NCBI RefSeq assembly: GCF_039679125.1
Contig: NZ_CP155551.1
Location: forward strand, 3,472,001-3,536,000
Length of the DNA stretch: 64,000 bases
Direction: 5' to 3'
DNA from: Blastococcus sp. HT6-4
GTDB lineage: Bacteria > Actinomycetota > Actinomycetes > Mycobacteriales > Geodermatophilaceae
In this document: in pieces, positions 54,842 through 63,851 of the stretch
Position numbering within the stretch: the first letter of the stretch is position 1
How the letters are laid out: every line of letters starts with the position of its first letter
The notes under the pieces: generated by a model
Told to the model about the DNA's origin: nothing
Database searches by the model: none
Seen by the model: only the letters and a program-made list of their open reading frames with translations
Program-made: the position numbers and the translations under genes

Positions 54842-56629
54842 TCAGCTCCGACGCGGGAGGAACTCTTGGATCTTGGTCTTGGCCCCCGTCTTGACCACTC
54901 CCCAGGCGTCCTCGTCGCCCTTGAACAGCGACTTCGCGGTCTCGGTCATCTGCTCCAGGGTCGCGTGCGGCGGGATCGGCGGGACGTTCGCGTCGCAGTG
55001 CACGTCCAGGACCGCCGGCCGGCCCGCCGCCAGCGCCCGGTCCCACGCGGGACCGATCTGGTCGGGGTCGTCGACGGTGATCGCCTCGAACCCCAGCCCC
55101 GCCGCGAAGTTCGCGAAGGAGACGTCCGGCAGGGTCTGCGACTCGGCCAGCTTCGGGAAGCCGCCCATGGCCCGCATCTCCCAGGTGACCTGGTTGAGGT
55201 CGTTGTTGTGCAGGACGGCCACGACCAGCCGCGGATCGCTCCACTGCTGCCAGTAGCGGGAGACGGTGATGAGCTCCGCCATCCCGTTCATCTGCATCGC
55301 GCCGTCCCCGACGAAGGCGATGGCGGGCCGGTCCGGATGGGCGAACTTCGCCCCGATGGCATAGGGGACGCCCGGGCCCATGGTGGCCAGGGTGCCCGAC
55401 AGCGAGCCGCGGTTGTCGGGGCCGAACCGCAGGTGCCGGGCGTACCAGTTGGCCGCCGACCCGGAGTCCGCGGTGATGATCGCGTTACCCGGCATCCGGT
55501 CGTTGAGCTCCCAGAACAGCCGCATCGGGTTGATCGGGTCCGCGTCGGTCATCGCGCGCATGTGGATGGTCTCCCACCAGCGCCGGACGCCGTCCTCGAT
55601 GCCGTCGCGCCAGGAGCGGTCGGACTTGCGCTCCAGCAGGGGGATCAGCGCGCGGAGGGTGGTGGCGGCGTCGCCCACGAGGTTCAGCTCGTACGGGTAC
55701 CGCATCCCGATGAACTTCGCGTCGTGGTCGATCTGGACGCCCCGGGCCTGGCCGTACTCGGGGAAGAACTCGCTGTAGGGCAGGTTCGATCCGACCGTCA
55801 GCAGCGTGTCGCAGTTCTCCATCATCTCCCAGGTCGGGCGGGTACCCAGCAGCCCGATCGACCCCGTCACGAACGGCAGGTCGTCGGGCAGCACGTCCTT
55901 CCCGAGCAGCGCCTTCGCGACGCCGGCACCGAGGAGGTCGGCGACCTCGATGACCTCGGCGCGGGCACCGCGCGCCCCCTGGCCCACCAGCATCGCGACC
56001 TTGCTCCCGCTGTTGAGCAGGTCGGCCGCCGCGCGGATCGACGGGTCGTCCGCGACGACCGTGGGAGTCGAGGTGTGCACGCTGCTGGAGGGCACCATCT
56101 TGTGCTCGTGCGTCGGCGGGCTGTACTCCAGCTCCTGCACGTCGGCCGGGATGATCACGGCGGTCGGCGCGTGCTCGGCGGCCGCGATCCGCATCGCGCG
56201 GTCGATCACGTTGGGGAGCTGCTCGGGGGTGTTCACCACGTGCACGTAGTGGTGCGCGACGTCCTTGAACAACGACAGCAGGTCGACCTCCTGCTGGTAG
56301 GAGCCGCCCATGGCGCTCCGATCGGTCTGCCCGACGATCGCGACCACGGGCACGTGGTCGAGCTTGGCGTCGTAGAGCCCGTTGAGCAGGTGGATCGCGC
56401 CCGGCCCGGACGTGGCCATGCAGACCCCCACCCGGCCGGTGAACTTCGCGTACCCCACCGCCTCGAACGCGGACATCTCCTCGTGGCGGGACTGGACGTA
56501 CTGCAGGCCGTCCTGCTTCCCGAACGCTTCGAGGATGCCGTTGATCCCGTCGCCGGGATAGGAGAACACCTTCTCGACGTCCCACTCGCGGAGGCGGTCC
56601 AGCAGCACGTCGGCGACAGTCTGGCTCAT
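54842..56629 (-). CDS. Thiamine-pyrophosphate enzyme, pyruvate oxidase-like (YdaP type)
   Basis: The 595-residue enzyme has the three POX/AHAS domains: N-terminal PYR domain with the catalytic glutamate in SRHEEMSAFEAVGYAK (around 50), a central domain, and the PP domain with GDGAMQMNGMAELITV followed by LHNNDLNQVTWEMR (around 430-466, TPP-Mg motif GDG...NN). It resembles Bacillus YdaP, a general-stress pyruvate-oxidase-like protein, and an upstream GTTT-N14-GGGTAG agrees. An acetolactate synthase role is less likely: no ilvN is adjacent. ATG 56629 has CGGGAGGG upstream. Confidence 0.86.
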   Translation of the reverse strand: MSQTVADVLLDRLREWDVEKVFSYPGDGINGILEAFGKQDGLQYVQSRHEEMSAFEAVGYAKFTGRVGVCMATSGPGAIHLLNGLYDAKLDHVPVVAIVGQTDRSAMGGSYQQEVDLLSLFKDVAHHYVHVVNTPEQLPNVIDRAMRIAAAEHAPTAVIIPADVQELEYSPPTHEHKMVPSSSVHTSTPTVVADDPSIRAAADLLNSGSKVAMLVGQGARGARAEVIEVADLLGAGVAKALLGKDVLPDDLPFVTGSIGLLGTRPTWEMMENCDTLLTVGSNLPYSEFFPEYGQARGVQIDHDAKFIGMRYPYELNLVGDAATTLRALIPLLERKSDRSWRDGIEDGVRRWWETIHMRAMTDADPINPMRLFWELNDRMPGNAIITADSGSAANWYARHLRFGPDNRGSLSGTLATMGPGVPYAIGAKFAHPDRPAIAFVGDGAMQMNGMAELITVSRYWQQWSDPRLVVAVLHNNDLNQVTWEMRAMGGFPKLAESQTLPDVSFANFAAGLGFEAITVDDPDQIGPAWDRALAAGRPAVLDVHCDANVPPIPPHATLEQMTETAKSLFKGDEDAWGVVKTGAKTKIQEFLPRRS

Positions 56630-56668
56630 GGGGAGACCCTCCCGTTGGTTGCACCGTCCCTCGTCGCG

Positions 56669-56693
56669 CTACCCCGTTCGACCTCGGGAAACC
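56669..56693 (-). promoter_or_regulatory. SigB/SigF-type promoter of the TPP enzyme-FAD operon
   Basis: On the minus strand GGTTTC (56693-56688) and GGGTAG (56674-56669) frame a GTTT-N14-GGGTAG arrangement, the best match of this class in the window, about 40 nt before the ATG. Confidence 0.62.
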
Positions 56694-56745
56694 ACGGGGC
56701 CGGGAAGAATCGGGCGGCACAGCCGTGCATGGCGGCCCACCGACG

Positions 56746-56790
56746 ACAGAGGCCCCACCGGCCCGTTTCCGGGGCCGGTGAGGCCTCTGT
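56746..56790 (-). terminator. Terminator of initiator tRNA copy 2
   Basis: A long hairpin (56746-56764 with 56772-56790) has 18 pairs and one C-A mismatch, about 24 nt past the tRNA 3' end. Confidence 0.78.
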
Positions 56791-56814
56791 GCTGCAGCGA
56801 TGCGCTGCGGGTCG

Positions 56815-56888
56815 TAGCGGGGACAGGATTCGAACCTGCGACCTCTGGGTTATGAGCCCAGCGAGCTACCGAGCTGCTCCACCCCGCG
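56815..56888 (-). tRNA. Initiator tRNA-Met (CAU), copy 2, no encoded CCA
   Basis: The 74-nt body is identical to copies 1 and 3, including the GGG/CCC anticodon stem and C1 facing U72. The next three bases are CGA instead of CCA (56814-56812), so the mature 3' end must be made by a CCA-adding enzyme. A -10-like TACCGT lies about 10 nt upstream. Confidence 0.96.
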
Positions 56889-56971
56889 TCGGTAGGCCCA
56901 CGGTACCTCATCCGGGCGAGGGCCGCCGCCGCCCCGCGTGGCCGGCAGCGGCCACGCGGGACGGCCGTGGA

Positions 56972-58561
56972 TCAGGACGGACTCGACGTGCCCGTCGTCG
57001 CGGGCGCCGCCACCGTGGACCCGGCGGCCGACCCGTCGCCCGACGGCGTCGCGACCGGCGCCGTCCCGACACCTCGGTCCGGGCGCGGAACCGTCGGCTC
57101 CTCGCGCAGGGCCTTGACCAGCGAGACCAGTACCAGCAGCAGCACGATCGCGAAGGGGAACGCGGCGACGATCGACGCGGTCTGGACCCCGCCCAGCCCA
57201 CCGCTGACGAGCAGCACGGCGGCGGAGGCGGAGATGACCAGACCCCAGATCACGCTCACCACGCGCGCCGGGTCCTGCCCACCGCGGCTGCTGAGCGACC
57301 CGAGGACGAAGGTGGCGGAGTCGGCGCTGGTCACGAAGAAGGTGACGATGAGGATCATCGCCCCGATGCCGGCCACCAGCCCACCGGGCAGCGTGTCCAG
57401 CAGGGCGAACAGCTGCGACTCGGTCGGCTGGCCCGCGAGCTCCGCGCCGTCCTGCTCGGCGAGGATCCCGGCGCCACCGAACACGGAGAACCACAGGCCG
57501 CTCACCAGCGTGGGAACGGCCAGCACCCCGACCACGAACTCGCGGATGGTGCGCCCGCGGGAGATGCGGGCGATGAACGTCGCCACGAACGGCGACCAGG
57601 AGATCCACCACGCCCAGTAGAAGACGGTCCAGCCGTTGATCCACTCCGACCGCTGCACGTCGAACGGACCGGTCTGCAGGCTCATCGTGGGGAGCTCGGC
57701 GAGGTAGCTGCCGATGGTCGTGGTGAACGCGCCCACGAGCCGGCCGGACGACGCGGTGAACAGGACGAAGGCGAACAACGCCACGGCGAGGACGACGTTG
57801 GCGCTCGACAGCCACTTGATCCCACGGTTGATGCCGGAGAGCGCGGAGATCAGGAACAGGACCGTGACGACCGCGATGATCGTCAGCTGCACGGCGGGCC
57901 CGATGGCGATGCCGTCGTCGAGCGAGGTCAGGCCACCGTTGATCTGCGCGGCACCCAGGCCGAGCGACGTCGCGACACCGAACACGGTGGCGACCACGGC
58001 GATCGTGTCCACCGCGGCGCCCAGCGGCCCGTCGACGCGGTCGCCGAGGAGCGGCCGCAGCGCGCCGCTGATGGTCGCCTTCCAGCCGCGGCGGAACCGC
58101 GCGTAGGCGAGGGCCAGCGCCAGCACGGCGTAGATGCCCCAGGGGTGCAGTCCCCAGTGGAAGAAGGAGTACCGCAGCGCGTCCCGCGCCGCCTCCGTGG
58201 TCCCCGGCTCGGCCGTCGGCGGGGTGAGGAAGTGCGCCACCGGCTCCGCGACGCCCCAGAACACCAGCCCGATGCCCATCCCGGCGCTGAAGAGCATCGC
58301 GAACCAGGCCCGGGTGCTGTACTCGGGGCGGTCGTCGTCCCGGCCCAGCCGGACCCGCCCCCATCGGGAGGCCGCCACCACGATCACGGCGACGAGCACG
58401 ATGGTCGCGGTCAGCAGGTAGAACCAGCCGAACCGGTCGACGACGAAGGCCCGTGCCGTCCCGGCCGCGGAGTCCAGCGCCTCCGGCGCGACCGCCCCCC
58501 ACAGCACGACGGGCAGCACGACGGCCAGCGAGGCCCAGAAGACGACGGATGTTCTTCGCAC
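56972..58561 (-). CDS. BCCT-family osmolyte transporter (glycine betaine/choline type)
   Basis: This secondary transporter has 529 residues and twelve helices. The BCCT signature NGWTVFYWAWWISWSPFVA lies around 310-330, with the conserved glycine-rich FSAGMGIGLVFWGVAEP (around 92), which lines the substrate site. The C-terminal tail is long and hydrophilic (Ser/Thr/Pro-rich), often a stress-sensing region in the family. I start at GTG 58561 with AGGAGG 10 nt upstream, because the frame to 58636 adds an unlikely proline-rich leader. Hairpins in the upstream region suggest extra control. Confidence 0.9.
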   Translation of the reverse strand: MRRTSVVFWASLAVVLPVVLWGAVAPEALDSAAGTARAFVVDRFGWFYLLTATIVLVAVIVVAASRWGRVRLGRDDDRPEYSTRAWFAMLFSAGMGIGLVFWGVAEPVAHFLTPPTAEPGTTEAARDALRYSFFHWGLHPWGIYAVLALALAYARFRRGWKATISGALRPLLGDRVDGPLGAAVDTIAVVATVFGVATSLGLGAAQINGGLTSLDDGIAIGPAVQLTIIAVVTVLFLISALSGINRGIKWLSSANVVLAVALFAFVLFTASSGRLVGAFTTTIGSYLAELPTMSLQTGPFDVQRSEWINGWTVFYWAWWISWSPFVATFIARISRGRTIREFVVGVLAVPTLVSGLWFSVFGGAGILAEQDGAELAGQPTESQLFALLDTLPGGLVAGIGAMILIVTFFVTSADSATFVLGSLSSRGGQDPARVVSVIWGLVISASAAVLLVSGGLGGVQTASIVAAFPFAIVLLLVLVSLVKALREEPTVPRPDRGVGTAPVATPSGDGSAAGSTVAAPATTGTSSPS

Positions 58562-58611
58562 GGGTGCGGATCCTCCTGCAGGGGCTGCCGGCGGTGGCCG
58601 GGCACACGAAC

Positions 58612-58688
58612 GCCCGGGACGGACGGTCCCGGGCACGATCTACCAGCATGCAGGCTCACGCTCCGGCGTGCATGCCTCACGGCGTGAG
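58612..58688 (-). promoter_or_regulatory. Stem-loops upstream of the BCCT transporter
   Basis: A perfect 9-bp stem (58612-58620 with 58626-58634) lies about 50 nt before the GTG. Farther up, GCATG (58646-58650) pairs with CATGC (58671-58675) enclosing a 5-bp CACGC/GCGTG stem, and CTCACGC (58655-58661) can also pair with GCGTGAG (58682-58688). These may be leader structures or operators; no known riboswitch was recognised. Confidence 0.35.
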
Positions 58689-58851
58689 AAGGCCCACGGC
58701 CCCCGACCGGCGCCGGCCCGGCATCGCGGGCCGACGGCGGATCCGGCCGGGGGCGGACGCCTGTGAACCGTGTGACGCACCGGTGCACCGGAGCCCCGTG
58801 CCGGAGCGCGCCTTCGCGGGCGGCTCCGGTCCCGCACCTAGAGTCCGGCTC

Positions 58852-59388
58852 GTGGCAGAGGACGTGGCGGCGAGCAGGTTCGTCGGCGACCCGCAGCCGG
58901 TGGAGATCCACCACCGCGGCATCTGGTACTCCGGCGAACTGCTGGGCTGGCGGCACACGACCGACGGCCGGGTGGCGGCCCGGGTGCGGTGCACCATCGA
59001 CGGGCTGCGGCACTCGACGTGGAAGGACCTCGCGGAGCTCCGGCTCCCCGACCCGGCGCACCCGCCGCGCCGCGAGCCCTTCCCCGCGCCGCCGGCCCGG
59101 CCCCTCGCGGGCACACCCGGCGCCCCCGAGGAGGACCGGACGCGTCCGCACACCCTCCTCCCGGCGCTGACCAGCCGGCCGCGCGCGCCGGCGCACGCGC
59201 TCGCCCCGCCGCGGGCACGCACCGCCGCCGGCACGGCCGCGTCCGCGATGCCGCCGGCCCACCCGCTCGGCTCCGCGGCACCGACCCGCCCACGGCCGAC
59301 GCCGTACCGGCGCACCGGGAGTGCCCGCCGGGCCGGCGACCGGGCCGACGCCCGCCCGGGCGTCGACGACCGGCTCAGCACGGTCTGA
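58852..59388 (+). CDS. Hypothetical protein with proline/arginine-rich tail
   Basis: The first 65 residues form a small charged, beta-rich domain (VEIHHRGIWYSGELLGW, RVAARVRCTIDGLRHSTW); the remaining 110 are low-complexity Pro, Ala, Arg and Thr, probably disordered. No family recognised. GTG 58852 follows TAGAGT (58839-58844) by 7 nt with no Shine-Dalgarno, an apparent leaderless start. The tail may partly reflect the base composition and could be variable. Confidence 0.65.
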   Translation: MAEDVAASRFVGDPQPVEIHHRGIWYSGELLGWRHTTDGRVAARVRCTIDGLRHSTWKDLAELRLPDPAHPPRREPFPAPPARPLAGTPGAPEEDRTRPHTLLPALTSRPRAPAHALAPPRARTAAGTAASAMPPAHPLGSAAPTRPRPTPYRRTGSARRAGDRADARPGVDDRLSTV

Positions 59389-59420
59389 CGCGGCGGCCGC
59401 CGGCCCGCACCCACCGACGA

Positions 59421-59453
59421 CGAGAGCCCGGCCCCTGGGGGGCCGGGCTCTCG
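59421..59453 (-). terminator. Terminator of initiator tRNA copy 3
   Basis: A perfect 15-bp stem (59421-59435 with 59439-59453) and a 3-nt loop start 3 nt after the CCA. It could also end the convergent gene at 59388. Confidence 0.82.
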
Positions 59454-59456
59454 TGG

Positions 59457-59533
59457 TGGTAGCGGGGACAGGATTCGAACCTGCGACCTCTGGGTTATGA
59501 GCCCAGCGAGCTACCGAGCTGCTCCACCCCGCG
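59457..59533 (-). tRNA. Initiator tRNA-Met (CAU), copy 3
   Basis: The gene is 77 nt with encoded CCA (59457-59459). The sequence is identical to copy 1 over the whole tRNA, with anticodon CAU, three G-C pairs in the anticodon stem and C1 facing U72. A -10-like TAGCGT (59549-59544) lies 10 nt upstream. Confidence 0.97.
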
Positions 59534-59554
59534 TCGCAACTCCACGCTACCAGG

Positions 59555-59594
59555 CCGGTGGGGCCGGCGGTGGAACACCCACCGGCCCCACCGG
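59555..59594 (-). terminator. Terminator after the UPF0182 gene
   Basis: A perfect 13-bp stem (59555-59567 with 59582-59594) with a 14-nt loop begins 4 nt after the UPF0182 stop and precedes the tRNA promoter. Confidence 0.75.
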
Positions 59595-59598
59595 GCGA

Positions 59599-62556
59599 TC
59601 ACTCCCCGGCAGCTGCCTGCTGCGCCGCCTGGTAGGCGTCCACCGCGGACTGGAGGTCCTCCAGGGCCTGGCCCTGGCCGGCGAAGTCGCCCGCGCGCTG
59701 CGCCTCGGCGAGCGCCGCCAGAGCCGCGTTGATGTCGCCCACGGCCTGTTCCATGTCGGGCGTGACCGGCAAGCCCTCCTCGCCATCCGGCGGGATCGGC
59801 ACGTCGGTCGGATCCGCCGGCTGCTCCACGCCGGGGTTGTCCTCCCCCTCCTCCACCTCGGTCGGCACCCCGTCGGCGTCCGACGCGACCACCCCTGCGC
59901 CGTCGCCGAAGACCTGGTCCAGCGCCTCGGCGAGCGTGTTGGCGTAGCCGATCCGGTCACCGAAGTTGACCAGCACCCGCTGGAGCAGCGGGAAGCCGCT
60001 GTCCCCGGCGCCCTCCACGTAGAGCGGCTCGACGTACAGGAGCCCGGCGTCGCCGATCGGCAGGGTCAGCAGGTTGCCGAAGACCGCGTTCGAGTTCTCG
60101 CTCTCGAAGAGGGTGAGGTCGGGTCGCACCTGGTTGTTCGTCGTGAACGAGTTCTGCACCTGCTGCGGACCACGGAACGGCGTGTTGCCCGGTAGCTGCA
60201 GCACCTGGATCTCGCCGTAGGTGTCGGGCGCGCTGGACGCCGAGACGAACGCCGAGAGGTTGTCCCGCTGGAACGCGTTGAGCGCGCTGGTCAGCTGGAA
60301 GCTGGCCTCCTCGTCACCCGGCCGCTGCGCGAGGATGTAGTACGGCGGCTGGTCTTCCTCGATGTCCCGCGTCGGGTCGTCCGGGATCTGCCACCGATCG
60401 CTGCCCTCGTAGAACGTGATCGGGTCGTCGACGTGGTAGCGGGTGAGGATGTCCCGCTGCACCTTGAACAGGTCCTCCGGGTACCGGATGTGGCTGACCA
60501 GTTCCTCGCTCATCGCGCTGCGCGGCTCGACCACGCCGGGGAAGGCCTTCATGAACGTCTGGAGGACCGGATCCTCCTCGTCCCAGGCGTACAGCGTGAT
60601 CGTGCCGTCGTAGGCGTCGACCGTGGCCTTCACCGAGTCGCGGATGTAGTTGAAGGTCTCGTTCGGCAGGGCGGTGGTGCCCGTCCCGGTCAGCGCGTCG
60701 GCCGCGGCCTCCCCCAGCTGCATCTGCTCGGCGTAGGGGTAGGAGTCCGACGTCGTGTAGCCGTCGAGGAGCCACAGGATCTGGCCGTCGACGACCGCGG
60801 GGTACGGGTCGCCGTCGATCTGGAGGAAAGGCGCCGCCTTCTCCACCCGGTCGCGCGGGTTGCGGACGTACAGCACCTTCGACTCGTCGTTGACGGCGCT
60901 GGACAGCAGGAAGTTCCGCTCCCGGTAGTAGATGGCGAACGTCAGCTGCCGGAAGAAGCTGCCGATCTCGACGCCGCCCTCGCCGTCGTAGGTGTTGTTG
61001 ATCTGGCGGTCCTCGGAGCCGCCCTCGGGCAGGTCGAACTCCCGCGGCTCGGCTCCCTCGGGGGCGCCCACCACCGAGTAGTCCTCCATCAGCTCGCCGT
61101 AGTACACGCGCGGCTGCTCGACCTCGATGTCGCCGCGCACGGGCAGGTCCCGGGTGGTGAAGTTCGGCTCCCCACCCTCGGTTCCCGCGACCACCTCGTT
61201 GGCCGGCGCGGCCACGAAGCCGTTGCCGTGCGTGTACACGGTGTGCCGGTTGATCCAGCTGCTCTGGTTCTCCGACAGCCCGGCGCTGTTGAGCTCGCGG
61301 ACGGCGACCACGTAGTCGCCGGTCTCGCCGTCGATCGTGTACCGGTCGATGTCCAGCTTCTCGGGGAAGCCGTACACGTTCCGGATCTGCTGGCGCGCGG
61401 TGAACGTGTCGGACAGGACGTTGGGGTCCAGCAGGCGGGCGTTGGGGATGGTCTCGGTGTCGTTGCGCAGCTCGGCCAGCGCGACCTCGGGGTCGACCTC
61501 GCTGCCGGTGGTCTCCTGCGCGTAGTCGACGTAGTCGACCTCGGAGAGCCCGTACGCATCGAGCGTGGAGTCGATGGCCCGCTCGATGTAGGGCGCCTCC
61601 CGCTCGTTGGCGCTCGGGTTGACGACGAACTGCTGGACGATGGCCGGGTAGGCCACGCCGATCACCAGGCTGGACACCAGGAGCAGCACCAGCGCCACGG
61701 CCGGGAGCAGGAAGTTGCGGAAGAAGACGTTGGCGAAGAAGGCCACCGCGCACACCGCGGCGATGAACACCAGGATCGTCTTCGGCACGAGCAGCGCGTT
61801 GACGTCGGTGTAGCTGGCGCCGGTGAACACCTCACCGCGGTTCGAGTAGACCAGCCCGTAGCGGTCCAGCCAGTAGGCCACCGCCTTGAGGGCCACGAAC
61901 ACTCCCAGCAGGACCGAGAGCTGCACCCGCGCCGCGGGGGTGAGCTTCTGGCCGGGGGTCTGCAGCCGGAGCCCGCCGAACACGTAGTGGGTGAGCAGCG
62001 ACCCGATCAGCGCCAGGATGACGATCGCGAACCCGAACCCGAGGAGCAGCCGGTAGAAGGGGTACTCGAACACGAAGAACGACAGGTCGATGCCGAACTG
62101 CGGGTCGGTCCGGCCGAAGTCGGTGCTGTTGCGGAACGACAGCCAGGTCTCCCAGTTGGCCTGCGCGGTGAAACCCGCGAACAGGCCGAGCACCACGGCG
62201 ACGCCGGTGAGCACCAGGCCGCGCCGCGGCTCCAGCGACTGCCGGTAGCGCTCGAGGTTCTGCTGCTCCAGCGACATGGGGCGGAACGTGGGCCGGAACC
62301 GGTAGGCCAGGTACATGGCCAGCGCGGTCAGGCCACCGGTCGCCACCCCGGCGACGGCGAACAGCAGGGCGCGGCTCTGCAGCTCGGTCCAGAAGACCTC
62401 GGTGTACCCGGTCTCCTCGAACCAGAGGAAGTCGACGTAGACGTTGGTGAGCGTCCCGACGACGGTGAACAGCACCAGCAGCACGGCGATGGCGCCGATG
62501 ACCAGCTTCGCGCGCCGCGACAGGGTCGGTACCGGCACGGGGGGCCGCATGGCCAC
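59599..62556 (-). CDS. UPF0182 family large membrane protein
   Basis: The 985-residue protein matches the UPF0182 (COG1615) family found across actinobacteria and cyanobacteria. Seven membrane helices occupy about residues 17-330, including the opening segment LVIGAIAVLLVLFTVVGTL; a large exported domain (about 335-900) contains VNPSANEREAPYIERAI and PNAFVYTHG-like NRHTVYTHGNGFVAAP. The acidic, low-complexity tail (about 905-985) ends in an Ala/Gln-rich helix. Function unknown. GTG 62556 has AAGGAG at 7-nt spacing. A weak hairpin lies between it and the PDZ protease gene. Confidence 0.93.
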   Translation of the reverse strand: MAMRPPVPVPTLSRRAKLVIGAIAVLLVLFTVVGTLTNVYVDFLWFEETGYTEVFWTELQSRALLFAVAGVATGGLTALAMYLAYRFRPTFRPMSLEQQNLERYRQSLEPRRGLVLTGVAVVLGLFAGFTAQANWETWLSFRNSTDFGRTDPQFGIDLSFFVFEYPFYRLLLGFGFAIVILALIGSLLTHYVFGGLRLQTPGQKLTPAARVQLSVLLGVFVALKAVAYWLDRYGLVYSNRGEVFTGASYTDVNALLVPKTILVFIAAVCAVAFFANVFFRNFLLPAVALVLLLVSSLVIGVAYPAIVQQFVVNPSANEREAPYIERAIDSTLDAYGLSEVDYVDYAQETTGSEVDPEVALAELRNDTETIPNARLLDPNVLSDTFTARQQIRNVYGFPEKLDIDRYTIDGETGDYVVAVRELNSAGLSENQSSWINRHTVYTHGNGFVAAPANEVVAGTEGGEPNFTTRDLPVRGDIEVEQPRVYYGELMEDYSVVGAPEGAEPREFDLPEGGSEDRQINNTYDGEGGVEIGSFFRQLTFAIYYRERNFLLSSAVNDESKVLYVRNPRDRVEKAAPFLQIDGDPYPAVVDGQILWLLDGYTTSDSYPYAEQMQLGEAAADALTGTGTTALPNETFNYIRDSVKATVDAYDGTITLYAWDEEDPVLQTFMKAFPGVVEPRSAMSEELVSHIRYPEDLFKVQRDILTRYHVDDPITFYEGSDRWQIPDDPTRDIEEDQPPYYILAQRPGDEEASFQLTSALNAFQRDNLSAFVSASSAPDTYGEIQVLQLPGNTPFRGPQQVQNSFTTNNQVRPDLTLFESENSNAVFGNLLTLPIGDAGLLYVEPLYVEGAGDSGFPLLQRVLVNFGDRIGYANTLAEALDQVFGDGAGVVASDADGVPTEVEEGEDNPGVEQPADPTDVPIPPDGEEGLPVTPDMEQAVGDINAALAALAEAQRAGDFAGQGQALEDLQSAVDAYQAAQQAAAGE

Positions 62557-62722
62557 GAGCGGGCTCCTTCAGTTGCAGGTGTGGCCTTGCGGGCCACGGA
62601 ACGATCGACCGCGGGGGCCGGGTGGTGCGCCACCGGATGTGTCCCGGCGTTCAGGACAACGCACCGGACGGCACGGGGTTCCCGACCGCCAGGTTCCGCC
62701 GGTCGGAGGGGTGTCGGTGGGG

Positions 62723-63742
62723 TCAGCAGCTCTCCGGGGTCCGACCGGCGCGCAGGTCGGCCAGCGCGTCCAGGGCGTCGTCGAGCGTCGCGACCCGCGC
62801 CGTCGGGACGCCGGTCCCGGCGGCCACGGCCTCGGCGCAGTTGGCGGCCGGGACGAGGAACAGCTCGGCGTCGATGTCGCGCGCGGACACCATCTTCAGG
62901 GCGATCCCGCCGATGGGCCCCACGTTCTCCTGGAGGTCGATCGTGCCGGTGCCCGCGACCACCGCGCCGCCGGTGAGGTCGTCGTCCCCCACCAGGTCGA
63001 GGATGCCGAGGGTCAGCATCAGGCCGGCCGAGGGCCCGCCCACGTCGGCCACGTTGATGTCCACGTCGAAGGGCGCCGCCGGCTGGTCCAGCACGGAGAC
63101 GCCGAGGAGCGAGCCCTCGCGGTCCTCGGCGGCGCGGGTCGTGATCGTCGTGGTCCCCGGCTCCCCCAACCGCGTGTACCCGACGGTCACGGGGGTGCCG
63201 GGCGGGATGTCGGCCAGCACCTCGGCCAGCACGGCCGAGTCGGGCACCGGCTGCCCGTCGACCGTCTCGATCGCATCGCCCTCCTCGAGCTTCCCCTCCG
63301 ACGGGGAGTCCTCGACCACGGCGCGCACGACCACCTTCTCGGGATAGCCCAGCTCCCCGAGCGCGACGCTCTCGGCGGCCTGCTCGGAGGTGACGAAGGC
63401 CTGCCGGTTGACCTCGCGGGTCTCCTCCTCGCTGCGGTCGGGCGGGTACACCGCCTCTTCGGGGACGACGCTCACCTCGTCGTCGAACCAGCCGCGCACC
63501 GCCTGCACCAGGCTCAGCCCGCGGCTGCTCACGCCGACCGTGGTCAGGGTGAGTTGGCCCTCGACGTCGTTCCGCTCCCGCCCCTGGAGCTCGATGATCG
63601 GCTCGCCGTCGACCTCGCCCAGGGTGTCGAAGGTCGGGCCGGGCACCTGCGCCACGTACGGCACGGGGACGCTCGTGCCGAGCACACCGAACACCAGCAG
63701 CAGCACGGCGCCCACGCTGAGGACGGCGATCCGACGGGTCAC
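62723..63742 (-). CDS. YlbL-type membrane protease with PDZ and Lon-like (S16) domain
   Basis: The 339-residue protein has an N-terminal membrane anchor (about 5-24), a PDZ domain (about 135-205, EGKLEEGDAIETVDGQPV) and a C-terminal Lon protease-like domain with the catalytic serine in GGPSAGLMLTLGI (around 243) and lysine in GIALKMVSARD (around 285). It faces outside the membrane and may degrade secreted proteins. GTG 63742 follows TAAGCT by 8 nt with no Shine-Dalgarno, so it is leaderless. It is divergent from the metalloprotease at the window end; this pairing is typical of actinobacteria. Confidence 0.93.
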   Translation of the reverse strand: MTRRIAVLSVGAVLLLVFGVLGTSVPVPYVAQVPGPTFDTLGEVDGEPIIELQGRERNDVEGQLTLTTVGVSSRGLSLVQAVRGWFDDEVSVVPEEAVYPPDRSEEETREVNRQAFVTSEQAAESVALGELGYPEKVVVRAVVEDSPSEGKLEEGDAIETVDGQPVPDSAVLAEVLADIPPGTPVTVGYTRLGEPGTTTITTRAAEDREGSLLGVSVLDQPAAPFDVDINVADVGGPSAGLMLTLGILDLVGDDDLTGGAVVAGTGTIDLQENVGPIGGIALKMVSARDIDAELFLVPAANCAEAVAAGTGVPTARVATLDDALDALADLRAGRTPESC

Positions 63743-63851
63743 GAGGCGCGAGCTTAGGTCGCCGACCTGGGCGCCGCCGCACCGCGGCGGCGTCCGCTGT
63801 CGGCGCAGCGCCTGGCTCCCGGACCGAAGATCACGCGTCTACCGTGGACCC

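Noticed and set aside
54842-56629. Acetolactate synthase large subunit (ilvB)
   Set aside because: No small subunit or ilvC follows; the neighbour is a D-lactate-oxidase-like protein and the sequence resembles the pyruvate-oxidase/YdaP group.
53525-58687. 1720-codon open frame on the + strand
   Set aside because: It lies antisense to three well-supported genes and has the low-complexity Arg/Gly/Pro/His composition typical of high-GC shadow frames.
62581-62597. Terminator between the PDZ protease and UPF0182 genes
   Set aside because: Only a 6-bp stem with a 5-nt loop, close to the UPF0182 start; too weak to call.
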